Shown here in pieces: positions 9,128 to 17,776 of a DNA stretch of 64,000 bases (positions are counted from its first letter, which is position 1; every line of letters starts with the position of its first letter). The translations under genes and the position numbers were made by a program. The notes below the pieces were generated by a model, which was given only the letters and a program-made list of their open reading frames with translations, did not search any database and was not told the DNA's origin. This DNA comes from RHLJ01 sp040222455 (GTDB taxonomy: Bacteria > Bacteroidota > Rhodothermia > Balneolales > Balneolaceae): positions 124,001 to 188,000 of the forward strand of contig JAVKDD010000025.1 of assembly GCA_040222455.1 (NCBI GenBank). Reading direction: 5' to 3'.

Positions 9128-9877
9128 ATGAACAAATCTGAAAACTTTTACATCTATGGGAAAAAACCTATAGAAGAAGCATTGACAGAAAGAGTCAAAC
9201 AAGTTGATAAAATTTTTGTTAAGAATTCGATAAGTCAAAATTCTTATAAAAATATATATGAAACTGCATCAAAGAACCATATACCATTGGTAAATGTTCC
9301 AGAGGCTAAGCTTCTCAACTTAGTAGGAAGAGTTAATCATCAGGGATTTGTTGCATTGATAAGTGAAATCGAGTATTCAAATTTCTTTGATTGGATTGAA
9401 ACTCAAAATCTATCTACAAATCCAGCAGTACTTTTATTAGATGGAATAGAAGATCCTCACAATTTGGGAGCAATTCTGAGAACAGCAGCAGCAGCAGGTA
9501 TTGCAGCGGTAATTGTCCCTACTCAAAATCAATCTCCTATAACTGCAACCGTTTTTAAAACCTCAGCAGGTACAGCAGGTAAAATTCCAATTATCAGGGT
9601 TCATGATACTAACCAAGGTTTTAAGGATTTAAAACTGGCGGGCTTCAAAATTTTAGGTTTGGATGCGTCCGCTAACAATGAAATATGGGAAATGTCTTTT
9701 AAAACTCCAGTAGCTTTTTTAATTGGAAATGAAGGTCGAGGAGTATCAAAAAGCATGCTCAAAGGATGTGATGAGCTTATTAAGTTTCCTATGGAGAACA
9801 ATGTTGAATCTCTAAATGCCTCGGTAAGTGCCGCTTTGGTTAGCTATGAATGGAAGCGACAGCAATCAATCATATAA
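9128..9877 (+). CDS. rlmB: 23S rRNA 2'-O-methyltransferase, RlmB/SpoU family
   Basis: 249 residues from the ATG at 9128 (MNKSENFYIYGKKPIEEAL), the usual start of this family; the frame is open further upstream but the extra sequence is not protein-like. An N-terminal SpoU substrate-binding domain precedes the SPOUT domain. That domain carries motif 1 (DGIEDPHNLGAILRTA), motif 2 (FLIGNEGRGV) and motif 3 (NVESLNASVSAAL), which form the SAM-binding knot. The likely reaction is Gm2251 methylation of 23S rRNA, although other TrmH-like targets cannot be excluded. It overlaps the convergent namZ-like gene by 12 bp. Confidence 0.9.
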   Translation: MNKSENFYIYGKKPIEEALTERVKQVDKIFVKNSISQNSYKNIYETASKNHIPLVNVPEAKLLNLVGRVNHQGFVALISEIEYSNFFDWIETQNLSTNPAVLLLDGIEDPHNLGAILRTAAAAGIAAVIVPTQNQSPITATVFKTSAGTAGKIPIIRVHDTNQGFKDLKLAGFKILGLDASANNEIWEMSFKTPVAFLIGNEGRGVSKSMLKGCDELIKFPMENNVESLNASVSAALVSYEWKRQQSII

Positions 9878-11080
9878 AAAATATTTTTTCCTTTTCTTGG
9901 TGAATTCTTCAAATGATTCTCCCCAGTTTTGTAAAGAATTTGGATTAATAATTTTCTTTGTGCCAGCAAGTAAATGAAGATATTCTTTATACTCTGCTCC
10001 CTCAGATTGGTCCATCAGGTAATGCATTAATTCCACCCCAAATGAAACTGGATCATCATATTCTGGAGTGGTTTTAATACTAACCCCAAAAGCACTTTTA
10101 CCTTCAAATTTTGGGTTTAATGACTTTCCTTGAATTGACTTTGGAATAAACGTAACCGTATCAAGTTCTACTTTATAGTTTTTTGAAATTGATTCTAAGC
10201 GTATTGGTTCGATATTTGTTGAAGGGGACCCGATGGTAAGAAATGGGTCAGATGTCCCTCGCCCTTCTGAAAGTGTAGTACCTTCAAAAAAACACGTTCC
10301 CAAATACACAAAAGCATGCTCAAATGATGGAAGATTTGGTGATGGAGGAACCCATTCTAATCCTGTATCTGGCCATTTCATCGACCTATTCCAACCTTCC
10401 ATTTTTATCACTCTAAAGTCGGGTTTAGTACCACCTTTCAACCATCCCTCATTAACTGCCATAATTGCTAATTCACCAAGAGTGAGACCATGGGCAATTG
10501 GAATCGGGTATGCTCCAACAAAAGATTCGAATTCCTTTTCAAGAATCCACCCGGCTACATACTCGCCCCCAGCAGGGTTTGGGCGATCAAGAATCCAGAC
10601 TTCTTTATTAAACTCGTTACCTGCTTCTAGAATATACTTCATCGTAGTGTTGTAAGTATAAAATCGGGCACCTACATCTTGCATATCAAAAATCAATATA
10701 TCTATTGACTCCATCATTTCTTGAGTTGGACGCTTATTTGAACCATAAAGAGAAAAAACATGCACACCTGTTTGCACATCTATTCCATCTTCAATAATTT
10801 CTCCGGCGCCACTTTCTCCACGGTATCCATGCTCAGGTGCAAAAATGGAAGTAACATGTACACCTGAAGATATCAATGTATCTAACACAAGTGTATTACC
10901 AACTCTTGCAGTGTGATTAACTACCAATCCAACTCTTTTTCCAGCAAGATCAGGCAAGTAGTTTTCAATTAGTACTTCAGCTCCTGTTTTTACGATTGAA
11001 ATAGATTCATTTTGCTGGGTGTTGCATGTCAGAATGAGTACAAGGAATGGAATTAATAGAAAAACTTGATTCGATTTCAT
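9866..11080 (-). CDS. namZ: Exo-beta-N-acetylmuramidase NamZ family (DUF1343) lipoprotein
   Basis: 404 residues. The N-terminal hydrophobic segment ends ILTC with Cys19, a plausible lipobox in this phylum. The body matches the DUF1343 family, now known as NamZ. Signature stretches are GKRVGLVVNHTARV, SIFAPEHGYRGE, LIFDMQDVGARFYTY and LDRPNPAGG, followed by a second domain from about residue 265. NamZ removes non-reducing MurNAc from muropeptide glycans during peptidoglycan recycling. No other recycling gene is adjacent. The stop overlaps that of rlmB. Confidence 0.85.
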   Translation of the reverse strand: MKSNQVFLLIPFLVLILTCNTQQNESISIVKTGAEVLIENYLPDLAGKRVGLVVNHTARVGNTLVLDTLISSGVHVTSIFAPEHGYRGESGAGEIIEDGIDVQTGVHVFSLYGSNKRPTQEMMESIDILIFDMQDVGARFYTYNTTMKYILEAGNEFNKEVWILDRPNPAGGEYVAGWILEKEFESFVGAYPIPIAHGLTLGELAIMAVNEGWLKGGTKPDFRVIKMEGWNRSMKWPDTGLEWVPPSPNLPSFEHAFVYLGTCFFEGTTLSEGRGTSDPFLTIGSPSTNIEPIRLESISKNYKVELDTVTFIPKSIQGKSLNPKFEGKSAFGVSIKTTPEYDDPVSFGVELMHYLMDQSEGAEYKEYLHLLAGTKKIINPNSLQNWGESFEEFTKKRKKYFLYD

Positions 11081-11110
11081 GTCGTAAGGTACGAGGTGGC
11101 TGAGATAAAC

Positions 11111-11139
11111 AAAAAAGCCTCGAATAATCGAGGCTTTTT
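11111..11139. terminator. Terminator after ndk
   Basis: GCCTCGA (11117-11123), loop ATAA, TCGAGGC (11128-11134), with six A before and five T after. On the minus strand it closes the ndk transcript. Confidence 0.85.
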
Positions 11140-11157
11140 ATTCAATATAATAAGCAG

Positions 11158-11589
11158 TTACGCTACATTTGCTACTACGTCTGATTCCGCAAAAAAATAA
11201 GCGGCTTCAATTTTACCATTTTCTACTGAATCTGATCCGTGAATAATATTTTCGCCTAGGCTATCAGCGAATTCAGCACGAATTGTTCCAGCCTCTGCTT
11301 CCGCGGGATTTGTAGCTCCAATGAAGGTTCTGAAATCCGCTACGGCATTTTCTTTTTCTAAAATCATTGGAACACACGCTCCACTACTCATAAATTCACA
11401 TAGCTCTCCATAAAAAGGACGTTCTTTATGAACTGCGTAAAAGCCACCTGCGGTGTCAGAGGTTAGTCGGGTTAATTTCATTGCAAGAATAGTAAAACCA
11501 GCGTCCTGAATTCTTTTTGTTACTTCTCCAATTAGTTCTTTTCGAACACAATCGGGCTTGAGAATAGTTAATGTTCTTTCTATTGCCAT
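11158..11589 (-). CDS. ndk: Nucleoside diphosphate kinase
   Basis: 143 residues, the standard bacterial length. The phosphohistidine is H117 in NIIHGSDS; K11 (LKPDCV) and the REAEIAL-type region (PAEAEAGTIRAEFA) are also present. It transfers the gamma-phosphate from ATP to NDPs through the phosphohistidine intermediate. It is monocistronic with its own terminator 19 bp downstream, and lies codirectional with the namZ-like gene. Confidence 0.97.
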   Translation of the reverse strand: MAIERTLTILKPDCVRKELIGEVTKRIQDAGFTILAMKLTRLTSDTAGGFYAVHKERPFYGELCEFMSSGACVPMILEKENAVADFRTFIGATNPAEAEAGTIRAEFADSLGENIIHGSDSVENGKIEAAYFFAESDVVANVA

Positions 11590-11701
11590 TGTTTAGTTTT
11601 ATTAAAATTTTGTAACAAGCATTTAAAGAGACACTCTTAAAAATGCTTTTTAAAAGATACGGTTTGATGAAACAACTATCGAGTTAAGTACTAAGCATAT
11701 T

Positions 11702-13552
11702 TTGATTCAAAAAGGACAACAACATTTTTTCAACTGGACGATCCAGCTTAAAGCAAAGCCAGAGCAGCTTTGGCCTTTGCTTTCTGACGTGAATGCCATT
11801 TTTAGGTTGATGGGATTTGCTTCAGTAAAGAAAACTCAGTTGTCACGTTCTACCCCAAAAGGGTTTTTAGGAATTACCAATGCAAGACTAAGCTCCTATA
11901 TGCATTGGGAACAAGAACCTTATATTTGGGAAAAACCATTTCGTTTTGGAACTATTAGGCATTATAAGACTGGAATATTCAAAAAAATCAGATATCTAAT
12001 AGATCTTGTTCCAAATGAAAAAGGTACTGAAGTACGCACCCGATTTTGGATTACTCCTCATAAACCTACTGTTTTTTCTTTTTTAAAATTCAGTTTCGAA
12101 CGATTTTTAAAGCGACGCTACTTACAAATTCTTAAACGGTTTGATACTTGTGCGTTTAAAGAAATTCTGCCTTATGAACAAAATGGCCAAAAGAATCTTG
12201 TACGAGGGGCTGAATCAAAAATCCGATCTATTTCTGCTGTATTAATTAAAGAAACCAGACGTAAACGAATTATTGATCATCTTATCGAATATCTTCGAAA
12301 AGCAGATGATGAAGACTTAATTCGCATTCATCCTTTTATGCTTGCTAAGTATTGGGGAGAGAAGAAATACTCCGTTTTAAATGTGTTTTTACATGCGGCA
12401 AAGCTAAATCTCTTAGATTTCTCATGGGATGTTTGTTGCCCTAATTGTAAAAGTCCAAGAAGTACATTTCGAAAACTTAAAGAAAGTCGAGCAAATTTAT
12501 ATTGTGAGGAATGTGATCTCGACTATGATTTGGACTTTAATACCAATACCCATTTAGTTTTTACTCCTCACCCCTTAATTCGAAAAATATCAGATCGAAA
12601 ATTTTCTTTGGGAGAACCTCAATCAACCCCCCATAAAGTTTCTCAACATTTCTTAAATATTGGAGAATCTGCCTATCTAAAAGTTAAGCTAGAGGAAGGT
12701 ACTTACATTTTTAGAAGCCATATGCATAGTGGAGAATTAATATTACACGTGCGCGAAGATGGCTTAGATACTATTTCCCTTGTTATGACCGACAAGGATT
12801 TTAATAGCCAAGAAGTTATAGTTTCTGCAAAGCCTAACCTTACTTTTGTGAATAATTCATCAAAAAAAGTAGTCTGTTTTTTAGAAAAGAAAGATTGGAA
12901 GGAAGATGCCACTTATGCAAGTGAAGTTAGTTCTGCTCATGACTTCAGATCACTTTTTTCGAGAGAAGCTCTTAAAGAAGGCACAAGTGTAAAAGCCTCT
13001 GGCGTTACGATGTTGTTTACCGATATCATGAACTCAACCGAGTTTTATCAACAAGAGGGAGACGATATGGCAATAGGTAGAGTTATGAATCATTTTAAAA
13101 TTATCCAATCCATTGTTGCTGAAGAACGAGGCGGAATCGTAAAAACAATCGGGGATTCTGTAATGGCTGTTTTCAGAGAACCTGTTTCTGCATTAAAAGC
13201 TGTTGAACGTATACAACAAATTTTCTCGGGTTCTTCTACATTAGGCGATTCTTTTAAATTAAAAGCAGGAATACATTATGGCGATTGTATGGCTGTTAAT
13301 TTAAACGGCAGAACAGACTACTTTGGAACAACCGTAAATATTGCTGCGCGCCTTGTTGATGCTGCAAAAGAGAAAGAAGTGATTATTTCCGAAGAGTGTT
13401 TCAATCATCCAGATGTTAAACTTTACCTCAATAGAAAGGAAAAGACACTTTTCATCAAAGAAAACCTGATTGAACTAAAAGGTTTTGAGGATAAAGAATT
13501 TAAAGTTAAACAACTTCGCTTGGAACGCCCTTCTCTACGATTAGTAGTTTAA
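11702..13552 (+). CDS. Class III nucleotide cyclase with N-terminal DUF5939-type region
   Basis: 616 residues from a TTG at 11702; there is no in-frame ATG between the preceding sequence and residue 38. Residues about 8-150 resemble a START/SRPBCC-like fold (KAKPEQLWPLLSDVN). A zinc-ribbon follows with C246/C249 and C268/C271. A beta-rich part precedes the C-terminal class III cyclase domain. There, metal-binding aspartates are D441 (LFTDIMNST) and D485 (GDSVMAVF), and transition-state residues are N546 and R550 (VNIAARL). All key catalytic residues are present, so it should make cAMP or cGMP. No membrane segment is seen, so it is probably cytosolic. Confidence 0.85.
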   Translation: MIQKGQQHFFNWTIQLKAKPEQLWPLLSDVNAIFRLMGFASVKKTQLSRSTPKGFLGITNARLSSYMHWEQEPYIWEKPFRFGTIRHYKTGIFKKIRYLIDLVPNEKGTEVRTRFWITPHKPTVFSFLKFSFERFLKRRYLQILKRFDTCAFKEILPYEQNGQKNLVRGAESKIRSISAVLIKETRRKRIIDHLIEYLRKADDEDLIRIHPFMLAKYWGEKKYSVLNVFLHAAKLNLLDFSWDVCCPNCKSPRSTFRKLKESRANLYCEECDLDYDLDFNTNTHLVFTPHPLIRKISDRKFSLGEPQSTPHKVSQHFLNIGESAYLKVKLEEGTYIFRSHMHSGELILHVREDGLDTISLVMTDKDFNSQEVIVSAKPNLTFVNNSSKKVVCFLEKKDWKEDATYASEVSSAHDFRSLFSREALKEGTSVKASGVTMLFTDIMNSTEFYQQEGDDMAIGRVMNHFKIIQSIVAEERGGIVKTIGDSVMAVFREPVSALKAVERIQQIFSGSSTLGDSFKLKAGIHYGDCMAVNLNGRTDYFGTTVNIAARLVDAAKEKEVIISEECFNHPDVKLYLNRKEKTLFIKENLIELKGFEDKEFKVKQLRLERPSLRLVV

Positions 13553-13619
13553 ATTTATACTGTTTTAATATTCAGTTTATTGTAGGTTTGTATTCTCATT
13601 TACTTACAATCAATATGCT

Positions 13620-14111
13620 ATGAATAAAAAAAACACTCATCATCCATCCATCGCTGATTCTGTATCAGCTATGCGCCCAAAAAAGAATATTGCCTTAATT
13701 GCTCATGACCATCGCAAGCTGGATATTTTAGATTGGGCAGAATATAATCGGGATCATCTATCTCAGCATAATCTCTTTGGAACCGGAACAACCGGCTCAT
13801 TAGTAGCTGAAAGACTTAAACTTCCTGTATTCACTTTTAAAAGTGGTCCTCTTGGGGGTGATCTTCAAATTGGCTCAGCCATTATTAATAATGAAATCGA
13901 TATCATGATTTTCTTTTGGGATCCGCTTCAGGCGCAACCCCACGACGTAGATGTAAAAGCGTTGCTCAGAATTAGTGTAGTGTATAATATTCCATTAGCA
14001 TGTAATCGCTCATCTGCCGATTTTTTAATTTCATCGCCGCTAATGGAAACTTCTTACGAACGTTTTATTGTGGATTACAGCCAAAGATTCAAAAAGGATT
14101 TAAGTGCCTAA
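13620..14111 (+). CDS. mgsA: Methylglyoxal synthase
   Basis: 163 residues. Converts dihydroxyacetone phosphate to methylglyoxal and phosphate. Family landmarks are LIAHDHRK near residue 30, the phosphate-binding FGTGTTGS at about 53-60, catalytic Asp81 in GPLGGDLQIG, and FFWDPLQAQPHDVDVKALL. The GTG start of the next gene overlaps the last 8 bases of this one, which indicates translational coupling. Confidence 0.95.
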   Translation: MNKKNTHHPSIADSVSAMRPKKNIALIAHDHRKLDILDWAEYNRDHLSQHNLFGTGTTGSLVAERLKLPVFTFKSGPLGGDLQIGSAIINNEIDIMIFFWDPLQAQPHDVDVKALLRISVVYNIPLACNRSSADFLISSPLMETSYERFIVDYSQRFKKDLSA

Positions 14112-16122
14112 TTCACTCGCAAAAGAAAAAAGTCCTTATTTGCTTCAACATAAGGATAATCCCGTAGACTGGTATCCTTGGGGGGATGAAGCTTTTGAAA
14201 AAGCAAGATCTGAAAATAAGCCTGTTTTTCTTTCTATTGGATACGCTACTTGTCATTGGTGCCATGTAATGGCTCATGAAAGTTTTGAAGACGAACAGAT
14301 CGCAGGCTTGCTTAATAATGCTTTCATCAATGTAAAAGTAGACCGGGAAGAAAGACCTGATATCGATAGTATGTATATGACGGTTTGCCAAATGTTAAAC
14401 GGACAAGGTGGCTGGCCTTTAACCATTATTCTTACCCCAGATAAGGAACCGTTCTTTGCGGCCACTTACATCCCAAAAGAAGCAAGATATGGTCGGATTG
14501 GATTACGGCAACTTATTCCTGGAATTAAAGGAATGTGGGGCCATGAACCCGAAAAAATCCAAAAAGCCGTTGAAAGTATTAAAGAGGGATTCGGAAAATC
14601 TCAGCAATTTGAATCCGGTGATTTTCCGGGAACCGAAGCTATTGACTACGCTGCTGAACAATTCGCAATGCGTTTTGATGAAAGATTCGGAGGCTTTGGT
14701 TCGGCTCCTAAATTTCCCTCTCCACACAATTTGATGTTCCTGCTTAGGCACTGGAAACAAACCGGCGAGCAACGGTTTTTAGATTCTGTAATTGAAACGT
14801 TAACAGCGATGAGGCTGGGTGGAATCTGGGATCATATTGGCTTTGGTTTTCATCGTTACTCAACTGATCGGGAATGGCTACTCCCTCATTTTGAGAAAAT
14901 GTTGTACGATCAGGCTTTACTGATGATGGCGTATACTGAGGCATGGCAAATCACCAAAAACCCACTTTTTAAAAATACGGTATTTGAAATCGCTGAATAT
15001 GTTTCAAGAGAACTCACCAGTGAAGAAGGGATTTTTTACTCAGCCGAGGATGCAGACAGCGAGGGTGAAGAAGGTAAATTTTATGTCTGGGACTTCACAG
15101 AGATTGATTCGTTGTTGGATGAAGGTGAGGTCTCATTCTTCAAAACACATTTTAATTTAAAAGAAGAAGGGAATTTTGAAGATGAAGCAAGCAAGCAGTT
15201 AACCGGCCAGAACATCCCTCACATCAGTAATGAACTATCGGAAAAAGAATCAGAGCAGTGGGCTCAAATCAGAGCAAAGCTTTTCGAAAATCGGGAGCAT
15301 CGAATCCGTCCTCAGCTCGATGATAAATCCCTGACCGACTGGAATGCTTTAATGATAGCAGCACTGGCAAAAGCAGGCGCGGTTTTTCAGGAACAAAGGT
15401 TCATTGAACAAGCAGAATCAGCGTTTGCTTTTATTGAGGAACACCTGACGAATGGGGGACAGCTTTTCCATCGATATAAAGAAGGAGAAGTAGCAATTGA
15501 AGCTTTCGCAGACGATTACGCTTTTCTTGCCTGGGCAGGAATTGAATTGTATGAGACCACATTCGAGCCAAAATATTTGAAAAGTGCTCTTCAATATAGC
15601 CAGCAACTGCTCAATGTATTTTGGGATGAGGAAAACGGCGGTTTCTTCTTTAGTGTGAATGACGCGGATCAACCTCTGGGGAGGCAAAAACAGATTTACG
15701 ATGGAGCTGTCCCTTCTTCTAATTCTGTTGCTTTTATGAACCTGATCCGGCTTGGGCGATTTACCGGAAATACGGAACTAGAAGAAAAAGCCGACCAAAT
15801 TGGTAAATGCTTTTCATCAGACTTAATCCGATCTGGCTCCAGCAGTACAATGAGTATGATGGCTCTTCAGTTTTTATTTAATGATTCGAAAGAGGTAATT
15901 ATAGCTGAAGGCAGCAATGAGCCTTCTGAGTTTGTCAGGCACTTTCAAACGATTTTTGACCCTTTTAAAATTCTGCTTCTTAATCCGATTGAAAGAGATT
16001 CTGTGCTGTTGGAGCTGGCCCCTTATTTGGAAAATCAACCTCCTATAAACGAAAAAACAACGCTTTATATTTGTCGGAATTATTCTTGCGAAAAACCCGT
16101 ATTTGATATTTCTGACATATAA
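14104..16122 (+). CDS. YyaL/SPATA20-type thioredoxin-domain protein (DUF255)
   Basis: 672 residues from the GTG at 14104, which produces the expected N-terminus MPNSLAKEKSPYLLQHKDNP. The thioredoxin-like domain has C50-H-W-C53 (YATCHWCHVM), followed by a long alpha/alpha toroid region resembling N-acylglucosamine 2-epimerase or glycosidase folds (YDQALLMMAYTEAW, FADDYAFLAWAGIELYE). The family is widespread but its biochemical role is not established. It is coupled to mgsA, and a link to methylglyoxal or redox stress is only inferred from that overlap. Confidence 0.88.
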   Translation: MPNSLAKEKSPYLLQHKDNPVDWYPWGDEAFEKARSENKPVFLSIGYATCHWCHVMAHESFEDEQIAGLLNNAFINVKVDREERPDIDSMYMTVCQMLNGQGGWPLTIILTPDKEPFFAATYIPKEARYGRIGLRQLIPGIKGMWGHEPEKIQKAVESIKEGFGKSQQFESGDFPGTEAIDYAAEQFAMRFDERFGGFGSAPKFPSPHNLMFLLRHWKQTGEQRFLDSVIETLTAMRLGGIWDHIGFGFHRYSTDREWLLPHFEKMLYDQALLMMAYTEAWQITKNPLFKNTVFEIAEYVSRELTSEEGIFYSAEDADSEGEEGKFYVWDFTEIDSLLDEGEVSFFKTHFNLKEEGNFEDEASKQLTGQNIPHISNELSEKESEQWAQIRAKLFENREHRIRPQLDDKSLTDWNALMIAALAKAGAVFQEQRFIEQAESAFAFIEEHLTNGGQLFHRYKEGEVAIEAFADDYAFLAWAGIELYETTFEPKYLKSALQYSQQLLNVFWDEENGGFFFSVNDADQPLGRQKQIYDGAVPSSNSVAFMNLIRLGRFTGNTELEEKADQIGKCFSSDLIRSGSSSTMSMMALQFLFNDSKEVIIAEGSNEPSEFVRHFQTIFDPFKILLLNPIERDSVLLELAPYLENQPPINEKTTLYICRNYSCEKPVFDISDI

Positions 16123-16168
16123 AGTCGATACTGCTTTGGTTTGTTACTTACTTTTTAGCGGTTACATT

Positions 16169-16195
16169 CCAATCCAACAGATCTGATCTTTCGTA
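16169..16195 (+). promoter_or_regulatory. Candidate ECF promoter of the sigma factor gene
   Basis: CCAATCCAAC at 16169-16178, then 13 bases, then CGTA at 16192-16195. The same arrangement with identical spacing occurs before the CHRD gene (17699-17725). A conserved AC-ending -35 and a CGT-type -10 are typical of ECF sigma promoters. Its position 25 bp before the ATG suggests autoregulation. Confidence 0.55.
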
Positions 16196-16219
16196 CTTAA
16201 CAACGAACCTAAAAAGTAT

Positions 16220-16834
16220 ATGCTGTTTTTTATTCTATCAACAATCGGGAAGTTTCTCACTCAGAATAATTCCCGTGATCGAGACCTGATGCGTCGTATT
16301 GTATCCAAAGAACCGGAAGCTCTTAGTGAGTTATACGATTATTATAACCGCTTGCTGTTCGGGCTTCTGAAATCTATCCTTAAAAAAAAAGAGGAAGCGG
16401 AAGATATACTTCAGGAAGTTTTTACGACCATTTGGGAAAAAGCCGATCAATTTGATACAGAACGAGGAACAGCTTATACCTGGATTGTTTCATTAACCAG
16501 AAATAAAGCCATCGACCGACTGAGGTCTAAAGTGTATAAAGAGCAGAAAAAGCAATCTACAAGTTTAAATGATGATGATGTATTTCACCCATTATACTCA
16601 GACGAAAATAACCCTCTCGAAAATACCATACTTTCAGACCGGGCGAAACGAGTTTACGATGCACTTCAAAAGCTTTCAGAAAAGCAACGGAATGTTATTC
16701 AAGTGGCGTATTTCGATGGGCTGAGTCAATCTGAAATCTCAGATGAGTACAATATTCCTTTGGGTACTGTTAAAACACGAATGCGAGATGGCATGATAAA
16801 ATTAAGAGAGCTTTTAGCTCAGGAGATGGTTTAA
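16220..16834 (+). CDS. ECF RNA polymerase sigma factor
   Basis: 204 residues. Region 2 spans about 35-105 (ALSELYDYYNRLLFGL, EAEDILQEVFTTIWEKA, TAYTWIVSLTRNKAIDRLRS) and region 4 about 140-195 (ALQKLSEKQRNVIQVAYF, LSQSEISDEYNIPLGTVKTRM). The architecture and gene order match sigma factors held by RskA-type anti-sigma factors. The stop and the next ATG share one base (TAATG), so sigma and anti-sigma are co-translated. It probably drives its own operon and the CHRD gene. Confidence 0.92.
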   Translation: MLFFILSTIGKFLTQNNSRDRDLMRRIVSKEPEALSELYDYYNRLLFGLLKSILKKKEEAEDILQEVFTTIWEKADQFDTERGTAYTWIVSLTRNKAIDRLRSKVYKEQKKQSTSLNDDDVFHPLYSDENNPLENTILSDRAKRVYDALQKLSEKQRNVIQVAYFDGLSQSEISDEYNIPLGTVKTRMRDGMIKLRELLAQEMV

Positions 16835-17628
16835 TGGAAAACAATGAGAACGAACAAAATTTTGAAGAACTGTGTGCAGCCTATGTACTTGGCTCGCTTT
16901 CTAAAGAAGAAAATGAGTCTTTTAAACGACTCTTAGAGAATGCTGATTCCGAACAACAACAATTGTTTGAAGATATGGAAGCCATTGCTTCTGAAATGGC
17001 ATTGTTATATCCAGAGGTAGAACCTACCGCATCCATTAAAAAACAGCTTATCGAGATGGCTTGGGCATCAGTTAATGCAAAAAATGGGGGAAATTTTCAT
17101 TATTTATCCCGGTTTAAATATGCTGTTGCAGCATCGGTTGTATTTATGATTGTATCGATAGGTTTGCTTATTCAAACTCAGAATTTAAATCAAGATTTAT
17201 CAACCCAAGTAGCTTTAGTAACTGAAAAACAATCTATTATTGAGGCTCTTGAATCTGAAGTTATGCAAAAAGAAGAGCTACTCACTATACTTGAAGCTAG
17301 AGATGTCGATCTTATTTTGATGGATGGTTTAGAGGTAAATCCTAACGGGTATGGAAAAGTTGTTTGGGATAAAGATAATGGGCAGGCATTACTTCAGGTT
17401 GCTAATATTCCCCAAGTACCTACAGCAAAAGAATATCAGCTATGGTTTGTGGTAAACAATCAACCAATAAGTGCCGGAGTGTTTGCTGTAAATGATCCCA
17501 ATCGAGATAATTTCTTTAAAATATCCGAATTTCAGCAAGATGGATCTGGAGCATTCGCAATTACTTTAGAGCCTGAAGGGGGTTCACCCCAACCAACTGG
17601 AGATATGTATCTTTTGGGTAATATGTAG
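16834..17628 (+). CDS. Membrane anti-sigma factor, RskA family
   Basis: 264 residues. A cytosolic N-terminal anti-sigma segment (FEELCAAYVLGSLSKEE) is followed by one membrane helix near residues 96-114. A short coiled coil at about 118-150 precedes the C-terminal RskA domain (QALLQVANIPQVPTAKEYQLWFV, GAFAITLEPEGGSPQPTGDMY) on the outer face of the membrane. It should sequester the preceding sigma factor until an envelope signal triggers proteolysis. No zinc-binding HX3CX2C is present. Confidence 0.88.
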   Translation: MENNENEQNFEELCAAYVLGSLSKEENESFKRLLENADSEQQQLFEDMEAIASEMALLYPEVEPTASIKKQLIEMAWASVNAKNGGNFHYLSRFKYAVAASVVFMIVSIGLLIQTQNLNQDLSTQVALVTEKQSIIEALESEVMQKEELLTILEARDVDLILMDGLEVNPNGYGKVVWDKDNGQALLQVANIPQVPTAKEYQLWFVVNNQPISAGVFAVNDPNRDNFFKISEFQQDGSGAFAITLEPEGGSPQPTGDMYLLGNM

Positions 17629-17651
17629 ATTTTAATTTTCATTTATTTTTG

Positions 17652-17687
17652 AAAAAGCTCTTTTCAGGAACGAAACGAGCTTTTTTT
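17652..17687 (+). terminator. Terminator of the sigma/anti-sigma operon
   Basis: AAAAAGCTC (17652-17660) pairs with GAGCTTTTT from 17677, with an inner TTTC/GAAA pairing and a seven-T run. It separates the sigma operon from the CHRD gene, so the latter needs its own promoter. Confidence 0.75.
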
Positions 17688-17698
17688 ATTTTTTTAAA

Positions 17699-17725
17699 CC
17701 AATCCGACTATTCATTCCTTGCGTA
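17699..17725 (+). promoter_or_regulatory. Candidate ECF promoter of the CHRD gene
   Basis: CCAATCCGAC at 17699-17708 and CGTA at 17722-17725, separated by 13 bases exactly as in front of the sigma gene; 9 of 10 bases of the upstream element match. It lies 51 bp before the ATG and directly after a terminator. Confidence 0.55.
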
Positions 17726-17776
17726 ATAACGTGTAGAAATACCTTACAGGGTTTAATATTAATTAATCAAGAAAAC

